Source: JAJPGZ01 sp041167105 (lineage in GTDB: Bacteria > Verrucomicrobiota > Verrucomicrobiia > Chthoniobacterales > UBA10450). From it: a stretch of 30,981 nucleotides of DNA. Positions 23,900-30,430 of the stretch are shown in pieces. Below the pieces are notes generated by a model. That model saw only the letters and a list, made by a program, of their open reading frames with translations. It searched no databases and was not told the DNA's origin. The translations under genes were made by a program, and so were the position numbers. Numbering within the stretch: position 1 is the stretch's first letter; each line of letters opens with the position of its first letter. The stretch covers positions 1 through 30,981 of the forward strand of contig JBEEGX010000034.1 in NCBI GenBank assembly GCA_041167105.1, written 5' to 3'.

Positions 23900-24731
23900 A
23901 TCGGGCAAAGAGAAATCGAGGGAGACTTTGATAATCCTGTTTCGTTTCGATGTCGTGGAAATTCTTTTGCGCGAGCAATTCGACCAGCGGTTCGGCCTGG
24001 CCAAGTCCAATTTCGAGCGCGAGCAAGCCGTTCGGCTGCAAACGCGTGGGCGCCTGCGCGATTAACTCGCGAATAATTTCATCACCGCCCTCGCCGCCGA
24101 AAAGCGCCACCTCGGGATCGTGCAAAACTTCGCGCGCGAGTGATTGTCGATCTTGCATGGCAATGTAAGGAAGGTTGGCCGCGATCAGGTCGAACGTTTC
24201 AGAAATTCCCTCGAGTAGATTACCTTTGCGAAATTGAACCCGCGCCGTTAGACCAAGTCGCTCCGCATTTTCGGCAGCGAGCGCGAGCGCATCTTCTGAG
24301 ATGTCGATCGCTCTCACCTGCGCGTCTGGAAATTTCGCTGCCAGGCTGAGCGCAATAACACCGCTGCCCGTTCCAACATCCAAAATCGTTTCCGCCTTCC
24401 GCCTTCCGCCTTCCGCGTTCAAGAGCTCAACCAACTCTTCCGTTTCAGGCCGCGGCACCATCCCGCGCTTGTCGATCTTGAAAACGTTTCCGCAAAACTC
24501 GACCGTGCCTAACAAATGCTGCAGCGGCTCGCCTTCACCGCGACGCCGCACAAGATCGCGCAAAGGGGCCAATTCGCTTTCATCGAGCGCCCGCTCGAAT
24601 TCGAGATAAAGCTCGATCCGTTTCCGCCCGAGCACGTGCGCGAGCAAGTGCTCCGCATTCAAACGCGCATTGTCGATCTTGCGTTTCTTGAAATACTCGG
24701 TGCTCGACTGCAGCACCTCGAGCAGCGTCAT
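23892..24731 (-). CDS. prmC: Peptide chain release factor N5-glutamine methyltransferase
   Basis: PrmC uses S-adenosylmethionine to methylate the GGQ glutamine of release factors, and its substrate gene prfA is directly upstream (ATGA overlap). The 279-residue protein has the N-terminal helical domain, RGMVPRPETEELVELL, the SAM loop ILDVGTGSGVIAL (about 116-128), the AIDISEDAL acidic strand and C-terminal LEIGLGQ. The usual NPPY catalytic motif reads NLPY (186-189). An iterated 10-mer places QDRQ at 193-196, just after that motif, and there is a 7-base tandem repeat in the AEGGRRKAE linker. Three iterated 10-mers lie in the gene. Activity is likely kept; the NLPY change deserves a check. Confidence 0.93.
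   Translation of the reverse strand: MTLLEVLQSSTEYFKKRKIDNARLNAEHLLAHVLGRKRIELYLEFERALDESELAPLRDLVRRRGEGEPLQHLLGTVEFCGNVFKIDKRGMVPRPETEELVELLNAEGGRRKAETILDVGTGSGVIALSLAAKFPDAQVRAIDISEDALALAAENAERLGLTARVQFRKGNLLEGISETFDLIAANLPYIAMQDRQSLAREVLHDPEVALFGGEGGDEIIRELIAQAPTRLQPNGLLALEIGLGQAEPLVELLAQKNFHDIETKQDYQSLPRFLFARYG
24390..24417. repeat. Four-copy 7-bp tandem repeat inside prmC
   Basis: TTCCGCC is repeated three times, followed by one TTCCGCG (units at 24390, 24397, 24404 and 24411). Since 7 is not a multiple of 3, gain or loss of one unit would frameshift prmC; the current copy number keeps the frame and encodes the variable AEGGRRKAE linker. Confidence 0.8.
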
Positions 24732-25804
24732 GCCAGCGACGTCTCTTCCAATCGCTCGGCCATATCCGCGGCTTGCAGCGCTTTGATCATGTCATCGAGA
24801 TCGCCCTCGATGACGCGGTCGAGATTATAAAGCGTCAGGCCGATGCGGTGATCGGTGATGCGGTTCTGCGGAAAATTGTAAGTGCGAATTTTTTCTTCGC
24901 GGCCGCCGGAACCGATCTGGCTTTTGCGCGTGGCGGAATATTTTGCCTCTTCCTCGCGCTTTTTGTCCTCGAGCAAGCGCGCTCGCATGATAGTTAGGGC
25001 TTTTTCCTTGTTCTTCTGCTGGCTGCGACCGTCCTGGCAACGCACGATGCGCCCGGTCGGAATGTGCAGGATTTGCACGGCCGAGTCGGTCGTGTTCACG
25101 CCCTGGCCGCCCGGTCCGCCGGCCCGGCAAACTTCAATCCGCAAATCCTCCGGCTTCAATTCAAGATCGACATCTTCCGCCTCGGGGAGGACGGCGACCG
25201 TGGCGGTGGAAGTGTGAATGCGTCCCTGCGCTTCGGTTGCGGGGACACGTTGCACCCGATGAACGCCGCTCTCATATCGCAATTTTCGAAAAACCGATTC
25301 GCCCGAGACTTTGAAGATCGCATCCTTCAATCCGCCGAGCTCCGACGGACTCGATTCCAAGTCTTCGATCGTTAGGCCAGCCGCTTCGGCATACCGGTGA
25401 TACATGCGGTACAGATCGGCCGCGAAAATGGCGGCTTCGCTTCCGCCGGTGCCGGCGCGGATTTCGACAATAGCATCGCGATCCTCATTCTCATCCGGCG
25501 GCAAAAGCGCGATCTGCATCTCGCGTTCAAGATCGACAACTCGTTTTTGCAGATCGGGAATTTCATCTTCCGCCATCGCCGCCATCTCGACATCGCGCGA
25601 CAAGGCCAGCTCGCGATTATCGTCGAGTTGTTTGCGCGCGGCTTCGAGCTCATCCCACTGCGCCAGCGCCTGTTTCAGATTCGAGTGCTCGCGCATCACT
25701 TCCTGCGCGCGTTTGCGATTTGAAAATAACGCCGGGTCCGCGATCTCGCGATCGAGTTCTTCGAAGCGCTCGCGTTTACGTTGAATGAGAAGATTAAAGT
25801 CCAT
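24728..25804 (-). CDS. prfA: Peptide chain release factor 1
   Basis: RF1 recognises UAA and UAG and triggers hydrolysis of the finished peptide. The 358-residue length is typical. The codon-reading PxT tripeptide is PAT (188-190) and the GGQ motif is GGPGGQGVNTTDSA (Q234). SPF, the RF2 tripeptide, is absent. It overlaps prmC (ATGA) and lies 70 bases downstream of rpmE, an order rpmE-prfA-prmC-murA that fits translation and wall housekeeping genes. Two iterated 10-mers (25163, 25529) encode DVDLE and VVDLE. Confidence 0.97.
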   Translation of the reverse strand: MDFNLLIQRKRERFEELDREIADPALFSNRKRAQEVMREHSNLKQALAQWDELEAARKQLDDNRELALSRDVEMAAMAEDEIPDLQKRVVDLEREMQIALLPPDENEDRDAIVEIRAGTGGSEAAIFAADLYRMYHRYAEAAGLTIEDLESSPSELGGLKDAIFKVSGESVFRKLRYESGVHRVQRVPATEAQGRIHTSTATVAVLPEAEDVDLELKPEDLRIEVCRAGGPGGQGVNTTDSAVQILHIPTGRIVRCQDGRSQQKNKEKALTIMRARLLEDKKREEEAKYSATRKSQIGSGGREEKIRTYNFPQNRITDHRIGLTLYNLDRVIEGDLDDMIKALQAADMAERLEETSLA

Positions 25805-25812
25805 GGCAAAAA

Positions 25813-25831
25813 CGACGCGACAGTTGCGTCG
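25813..25831 (-). terminator. Short hairpin between rpmE and prfA
   Basis: CGACGC (25813-25818) and GCGTCG (25826-25831) form a 6-bp stem with a 7-base loop in the 70-base gap between rpmE and prfA. It lacks a U-tract, so it may attenuate or process the transcript, or mean nothing. Confidence 0.25.
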
Positions 25832-25874
25832 ACAGATGGCGACGGTCGCAGACCGCCGCTACAGAAATCACCAG

Positions 25875-26099
25875 CTAAGCTTTGGCCGCGCGGACGGCTT
25901 TGGTGCTGCCGTAACGCTTCGCGAATTTCTCCACGCGGCCGGCGGTGTCGACGAACTTTTGTTCGCCGGTGAAAAACGGATGGCAAGCGGCGCAAATGCC
26001 GATCTTCACATCGCGCCGGGTCGAGCGGGTGTGATACACCGCGCCGCACGCGCACACGATATCGGTCTCGAAATATTCTGGATGAATGTCCGCTTTCAT
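25875..26099 (-). CDS. rpmE: 50S ribosomal protein L31 (zinc-binding type)
   Basis: The 74-residue L31 begins MKADIHPEYFETDIVCACG and carries four zinc-ligand cysteines (C16, C18, C36, C39: CAC and CAAC). It is therefore the zinc-containing form rather than the cysteine-free paralogue made under zinc starvation. HPFFTGEQKFVDTAGRVEKFAKRYG is the conserved core. The ATG at 26099 gives the standard N-terminus. It is divergent from the AMP-forming ligase gene, with 49 bases between, and probably starts the rpmE-prfA-prmC-murA unit. Confidence 0.96.
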   Translation of the reverse strand: MKADIHPEYFETDIVCACGAVYHTRSTRRDVKIGICAACHPFFTGEQKFVDTAGRVEKFAKRYGSTKAVRAAKA

Positions 26100-26148
26100 T
26101 CTGATTCGGGAGCGCGCAACGTAGCCGATCAAGCCAAATTCGCAAGCG

Positions 26149-27525
26149 ATGAAATCCGACGACGCGCTGCTGAATGCCTGGCGTGAAACGCTCGCGCGCA
26201 AAGGCGATGCCGCTGCCATTTTCGACACGAACGGAAAAGTTTCGCGCACATTCGCGCAGATCGAATCTGACGCGCAAAGCTCCGCGCGCAAGATCGACAT
26301 GTTCGATGTGGGCAGCGTGCTGGCGATTCAAATCGGGAACCATCCCGATTGGCCGGCGCTTCTACTCGCGTGTTTGCGCAAGCGCGTGGTCGTGTTGCCG
26401 CTCGAGCAATCGATGAGCGATGCGGAACGCGATGCGGTGGTGAAAATTTGCGCAGCGAGCGGAATCATTTCCGACGGCATTTGCCCGATCGACAATGAAC
26501 ACCCGCCAGATTGGGAAACGAAGCCGCCTTCACTTCTGAAATTAACTTCGGGCACGACGGCCGCGCCGCGCGCGATTCGCTTTCAGTCCGAGCAACTGCT
26601 CGCGGATTGCAATCAAATCTGCGCGACGATGGGAATCACTGATGTCGATCTTAACTTCGGCGTCATTCCGGTTTCGCATTCGTATGGCTTCAGCAATTTG
26701 CTCACGCCGCTCATCGCGCGCGGTGTGCCGATGGTTTTGAGCAGCGACCGATTACCGCGCGCCGTACTTGTCGATCTTGCGCGGACGCACGCGACCGTGT
26801 TTCCAGGGATGCCGGTCTTCTATCAGGCGTTTTGCGAAATGTCCGACGTGCCGCCGCTGCCGAAACTGCGCCTGTGCATTTCGGCGGGCGCGCCGTTGAG
26901 CGGAGCGCTGGCAAAAAGGTTTTATGAAAAGTTTAAGCTGCCGATCCATTCCTTTTACGGTTCGTCGGAATGCGGCGGGATTTGTTACGACCGCGACGGA
27001 ACCCTCTTTGAAGACGGTTACGTCGGCACGCCAATGGAAGATGTCGATCTTGCGTTGACCGATTCGTCGCAGATCGAAGTGCGCAGCGGCGCGGTGGGCG
27101 ACGGATATTTTCCCGAGCCGGACAAAGAGAAACTTGGGCATGGAGTTTTTCGTCCGGACGATTTGCTCGCGCGCTGCGGCGACGGATTCAAAATCGTCGG
27201 CCGCACCTCCGATCTGATTAATGTCGCGGGCAAGAAAGTGAATCCGGCGCAGATCGAGGCGCATTTGCGCGAATGTCGCGGAGTGCGCGAGGTCATCGTG
27301 TTTGGAAGAAAATCGCCGCAGCGAAATGAAGAGGTCGCGGCCTGCGTGATTGTCGATGTCGATCTTAGCGAGGCGCAGTTGCTGGAATTTTGTCGGGCGC
27401 GATTGAGCGGCTGGCAGGTGCCGAAGCGGATTTTCCTGGTCGATGAAATTCCGGTGAACGAGCGCGGAAAGATTAGCCGGCGCGAACTAGCGGCGCGATT
27501 TGCGCAGGGAGAGAGACAGTCGTAG
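26149..27525 (+). CDS. AMP-forming acyl-CoA synthetase/ligase (ANL superfamily)
   Basis: The 458-residue ligase adenylates a carboxylic acid. The phosphate-binding loop is LTSGTTAAPRAI, later core motifs are SFYGSSECGG, GYVGTPMEDVDL, and KIVGRTSDLINVAGKKVNP, and the catalytic C-terminal lysine is in NERGKISRREL. The N-terminal domain is shorter than in typical acyl-CoA synthetases. The phosphate loop has APRA where TGxPKG is usual. The substrate is unknown; acyl-CoA or acyl-carrier activation is possible. Five iterated 10-mers lie inside, giving KID once and VDL four times. It is followed 10 bases later by the receiver-DUF4388 gene. Confidence 0.85.
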   Translation: MKSDDALLNAWRETLARKGDAAAIFDTNGKVSRTFAQIESDAQSSARKIDMFDVGSVLAIQIGNHPDWPALLLACLRKRVVVLPLEQSMSDAERDAVVKICAASGIISDGICPIDNEHPPDWETKPPSLLKLTSGTTAAPRAIRFQSEQLLADCNQICATMGITDVDLNFGVIPVSHSYGFSNLLTPLIARGVPMVLSSDRLPRAVLVDLARTHATVFPGMPVFYQAFCEMSDVPPLPKLRLCISAGAPLSGALAKRFYEKFKLPIHSFYGSSECGGICYDRDGTLFEDGYVGTPMEDVDLALTDSSQIEVRSGAVGDGYFPEPDKEKLGHGVFRPDDLLARCGDGFKIVGRTSDLINVAGKKVNPAQIEAHLRECRGVREVIVFGRKSPQRNEEVAACVIVDVDLSEAQLLEFCRARLSGWQVPKRIFLVDEIPVNERGKISRRELAARFAQGERQS

Positions 27526-27535
27526 GGATGCCGCA

Positions 27536-29701
27536 ATGAATTCGGAAGCACGGGTTCTGGTGCTGGAACCGGAGGAGCATCTGGCCCAGGAAATTCGCAA
27601 AGCGCTGCGCGAGGTCGCGCCAAAGGCGATTGTCGATCTTGCGCGGTCGTTAGGCGAAGCGCAGCGACTGGCCGGCGAAACGCGTCCCGATCTGTTCGTG
27701 CTCGACGTGGACGCGACCTACGACCTCGGCCAGGAATTTTTGCTCGATCTGCGTACGAGCCATCCGAATGCGCGCGCGATTATTTTAACGGCAACGCATC
27801 TGGCCGCGGCGCGCGAGCGCAGCGCCCGGCTCGGCGCGATTCATTTTCTGGAGAAGCCGTTTCCGCATAGCGACTTTGTCGATCTTGTGCAGGCGTTGTT
27901 ACAACCGGCCGGACGCGGGGACAAAGAAAAGTTTCAAGGAACGCTGAGCGAATTGCACATCGCGGACATCATTCAGCTTAAATGCATGAGCGGAGCTACG
28001 GCGGCGATCGAGTTCACCGCGCCGGACGGGAAGAAGGCGCGAGTTTATTTCGAGAACGGTCAGGTGCGCCACGCCACGGCCGAGGGCAAGGAAGGCATGG
28101 CCGCGTTTAATGAATTGATGTCGTGGAAAGGCGGAACGATTTCCGAGATCGCGGGCGAGCATCCGCCGCGCACGATCGAGATGGACTGGCAGGTGTTATT
28201 GATGGAAGGCGCGCGCAAACTCGATGAAGCGGGCGCGGCGCCACGACGGCGGCGGATCGAGCCGCATACGCACAAGCGCAGGGTCTTGGTGGTCGATGAT
28301 AGCAAGATGCTGTTGAATTTCGTGCGCGATATTTTGCGCGAAGCGTACTACGACGTGACGACGGCTTCCTCCGCGGCCGAAGGATTGAAGGCGGCGAAGA
28401 CGAGCGCGCCGGATTTGATTTTGCTCGATTACATTTTGCCGGACGGCAAAGGCGACGAATTTATGCGCATGCTGGCTAACGATGCGAAAACGGCGAAGGT
28501 GCGCGTGCTCTACATGTCGGGATTAGGCACCGACCTGCAGCCGGACAAGGCCGCGCATCCGAATGTGATTGGAGTCTTGAATAAACCTTTCACATCGGAT
28601 TTGCTTACGAAAACAGTGGAGACGCATATGCCGAAATCATCGGAGGAATCGGACACCGCCGCGCGCGAACGCGAAGCGGCCGCGGCCAGCAGCGCAGAAC
28701 CGCCGGCCACGACCGAGGCGACATTCATGCCGCAGGAAACTTCCGTGGAACCAACTCTGGAACCAGCTTCGGAGCCAACGCCCTCCGCGCCACCCGCCGA
28801 AGACGAATGGTGGAGCGCTCCGACGCCGGGTGCGCAATGGCCGGAAGCAACGGGCGCGGAAACGCAATCGGCGTTCGCATCGACGGAGGTCGACGAGAGT
28901 ACTTTGCCGACGGCAGAGGTGACGCACGGCGCATATTTCTGCGGCGACACCCGCTTTTTTTCACTCAACTGGGCGCTGCAAGCGATCGGGAAACAAAAAC
29001 TCAGCGGCGCGCTACGATTATTCTGGGACCGGGAACCTGTCGATCTTCTGGCCGAGAACGGTGAGGTCGTTCTGGTGACGACGCGCGACGCCGATTCCTA
29101 CTGCACGGATTCGCCGATCACATTGACGAATGTCGATCTTGCGCGAATCGACGCGGCGCGCGCGACACAACGCGAGACCGGTTGCCCGATGTTCCTCACG
29201 CTCGCGCAGGAGGAATTGATTTTGCGCGAGCCGGCGGTGCAATTGGTGCAGCATTACGGCCAGAAACTTTTCGCGCAATTATGGACGGCGCCGCGCGTGC
29301 GTTTTATGTTCGAACAAACCGCGCTGCCCGATTACGCGCGCGATCTTCCACGCGAAAGCGATATCGATAATTGGGCGCTCGCGACTTTGCGCTCGGTGCA
29401 ATTGCAGGACTTGGGCAACCAGAGCGATTACGACGCAACTTCGATTCCCGCGTATACGAAAGACGGATTCGAGCGCGTGCAGAATTTGAAACTCACCGTG
29501 GCCGAGGCGCAGTTCGCGTCGCAATTCAACGGCGTGCGCACGATTCAGCAGATCGCCAAAAATCTGCGGCTCGATTACAAATTCGCGCGCGTGACCTTGT
29601 TCCGATTCCTCGCGCTCGAGATCGTGGAATGCTGGCCGGCCAGCGCGGAAACCAGGAGCGAACGCAAAGGTTTCCTGCAACGGCTCGGCATCGGCGATTA
29701 A
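27536..29701 (+). CDS. Multi-domain response regulator: REC-DUF4388-REC plus C-terminal DUF4388-like part
   Basis: The 721-residue protein has a first receiver (about 5-121) with D57 and K107 but with EPEE in place of the usual acidic DD pair. DUF4388 (about 133-215) opens FQGTLSELHIADIIQL. A full second receiver (about 248-365) has D254/D255, D298, S328 and K350-P351, followed by a low-complexity Ala/Pro/Glu/Ser linker (about 370-455) and a C-terminal helical region (about 465-720) resembling PatA/DUF4388-like N-terminal folds. It is likely a phosphorelay scaffold in gliding, polarity or gene regulation; no kinase is adjacent. ATG 27536 was chosen because the first receiver strand starts five residues later. 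Four iterated 10-mers lie inside. Confidence 0.8.
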   Translation: MNSEARVLVLEPEEHLAQEIRKALREVAPKAIVDLARSLGEAQRLAGETRPDLFVLDVDATYDLGQEFLLDLRTSHPNARAIILTATHLAAARERSARLGAIHFLEKPFPHSDFVDLVQALLQPAGRGDKEKFQGTLSELHIADIIQLKCMSGATAAIEFTAPDGKKARVYFENGQVRHATAEGKEGMAAFNELMSWKGGTISEIAGEHPPRTIEMDWQVLLMEGARKLDEAGAAPRRRRIEPHTHKRRVLVVDDSKMLLNFVRDILREAYYDVTTASSAAEGLKAAKTSAPDLILLDYILPDGKGDEFMRMLANDAKTAKVRVLYMSGLGTDLQPDKAAHPNVIGVLNKPFTSDLLTKTVETHMPKSSEESDTAAREREAAAASSAEPPATTEATFMPQETSVEPTLEPASEPTPSAPPAEDEWWSAPTPGAQWPEATGAETQSAFASTEVDESTLPTAEVTHGAYFCGDTRFFSLNWALQAIGKQKLSGALRLFWDREPVDLLAENGEVVLVTTRDADSYCTDSPITLTNVDLARIDAARATQRETGCPMFLTLAQEELILREPAVQLVQHYGQKLFAQLWTAPRVRFMFEQTALPDYARDLPRESDIDNWALATLRSVQLQDLGNQSDYDATSIPAYTKDGFERVQNLKLTVAEAQFASQFNGVRTIQQIAKNLRLDYKFARVTLFRFLALEIVECWPASAETRSERKGFLQRLGIGD

Positions 29702-29716
29702 AAGATCGACATCGTC

Positions 29717-30397
29717 ATGCCGGCGGCGCGGAAAAAAGTTCTCGTCGTCGATATCGGCGGCACGCACGTGAAACTTTTGCGCTCGCCGCGCGAAAAACGA
29801 GAATTCGATTCCGGCGAATCAATGGGACCGCGCGAATTCGTCGCGCGATTTAACGAGGCCGCGCGCGGTTGGAAATTCGACGCCGTCTCGATCGGTTTTC
29901 CCGCGCCGGTCCGCGCCGGCCGCATCATCAAAGAACCAACGCATCTCCGCATCGGTTGGATCGGATTCAATTTCACAAAAGCGCTGCGCAAATCGACGCG
30001 CGTGATCAACGACGCCGCCATGCAAGCGCTCGGAAGTTACAGCGGCCGCGGCCGTGTTTTGTTTCTCGGCCTCGGCACCGGTCTCGGATCGGCGCTAGTT
30101 TGGGAGCGACACGTCATGCCGCTCGAGTTCGGACATCTGCCCTATGCCAATCGTGAGGTCATCGAGAAATTCCTCGGCATTCCGGGAATCGATCGGTTAG
30201 GCCTAGAAGAGTGGAAACGTGAAGTGCTCTTCGCGGTGCGGCAATTAAAACAGGCGACCATTGCCGATCGCGTAGTTCTTGGCGGTGGCAACGTCCATCG
30301 CTTCACGAAACTGCCCGCCGGAATTGAGCGCGGCAAAAATGAAAACGCATTCCGCGGCGGCGTGCGCTTGTGGGAAAAGAAATGGACCGTGATGTAA
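29717..30397 (+). CDS. ROK-family sugar kinase, polyphosphate-glucokinase-like
   Basis: The 226-residue kinase has the phosphate-1 motif VVDIGGTHVKLL (from residue 9), IGFPAPVRAGRI, a catalytic Asp in INDAAMQALG, FLGLGTGLGSAL and a closing VVLGGGNVHRF. Acidic EFGH follows. The ROK zinc CXCGxxGCXE signature is missing, as in the polyphosphate/ATP glucokinase branch. It phosphorylates glucose or a similar sugar, with ATP or polyphosphate as donor. One iterated 10-mer (29702) lies in the 15-base gap before the start, and the stop codon is part of the next hairpin. Confidence 0.83.
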   Translation: MPAARKKVLVVDIGGTHVKLLRSPREKREFDSGESMGPREFVARFNEAARGWKFDAVSIGFPAPVRAGRIIKEPTHLRIGWIGFNFTKALRKSTRVINDAAMQALGSYSGRGRVLFLGLGTGLGSALVWERHVMPLEFGHLPYANREVIEKFLGIPGIDRLGLEEWKREVLFAVRQLKQATIADRVVLGGGNVHRFTKLPAGIERGKNENAFRGGVRLWEKKWTVM

Positions 30398-30430
30398 TTG
30401 TCGATCTTAGCTCAACACAAGATCGACAAT
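30397..30430. terminator. Inverted pair of the iterated motif between convergent genes
   Basis: ATTGTCGATCTT (30397-30408) and AAGATCGACAAT (30419-30430) form a perfect 12-bp stem with a 10-base loop. The stem touches the last base of the ROK kinase stop and the stop codon of the convergent barrel gene, so it fills the whole intergenic gap. No U-tract follows on either strand. As a bidirectional terminator it mirrors uptake-sequence hairpins known from Neisseriaceae and Pasteurellaceae. Confidence 0.65.

Larger units (their letters stand above)
935..27655. repeat. Second iterated motif GCCTAACGA / TCGTTAGGC, 14 exact copies
   Basis: GCCTAACGA starts at 935, 1149, 1832, 3195, 8336, 20222, 20751 and 22153. 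TCGTTAGGC starts at 6528, 9135, 14005, 20353, 25369 and 27647. The 7-base core CCTAACG/CGTTAGG occurs about 19 times against about 4 expected in random sequence; looser variants (CCTAACA, GTTAGG) occur at 18123, 23594, 24507 and elsewhere. Inside genes the motif reads as SLG (Leu TTA), LT (Leu CTA), PN, or once VVR, so it brings codons that are otherwise rare here. Function is unknown. Confidence 0.75.
666..30428. repeat. Iterated 10-mer AAGATCGACA / TGTCGATCTT, 63 exact copies
   Basis: First-base positions read on the plus strand as AAGATCGACA: 666, 1031, 1887, 3516, 4827, 5403, 5725, 8086, 8868, 9485, 9728, 10007, 10630, 11088, 11539, 12745, 14734, 14793, 16516, 17459, 19454, 20404, 21106, 21571, 22856, 23312, 25163, 25529, 26290, 29702, 30419. 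As TGTCGATCTT: 1290, 2767, 3303, 3445, 4097, 5689, 7974, 8166, 9126, 9331, 10380, 13022, 13878, 15648, 15929, 18955, 18970, 20021, 21222, 21982, 24145, 24470, 24671, 26643, 26769, 27043, 27357, 27631, 27877, 29038, 29131, 30399. The preferred flanks give CAAGATCGACA(A/T)T. I noticed only about ten single-mismatch variants (for example near 7495, 12904, 13007, 18260 and 22478). The list was read by hand and may miss or misplace a few by a base. Confidence 0.95.

Noticed and set aside
666..30428. The iterated 10-mer as an insertion-sequence, REP or CRISPR-type repeat
   Set aside because: Copies are short, lie inside intact genes in all frames, are not flanked by longer conserved sequence and are irregularly spaced. 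There is no transposase and no spacer array.
666..30428. The iterated 10-mer as a Chi or KOPS-like polar signal
   Set aside because: Such signals are strand-skewed along a replichore, whereas orientation here is 31 to 32. A window of 31 kb cannot fully exclude it.
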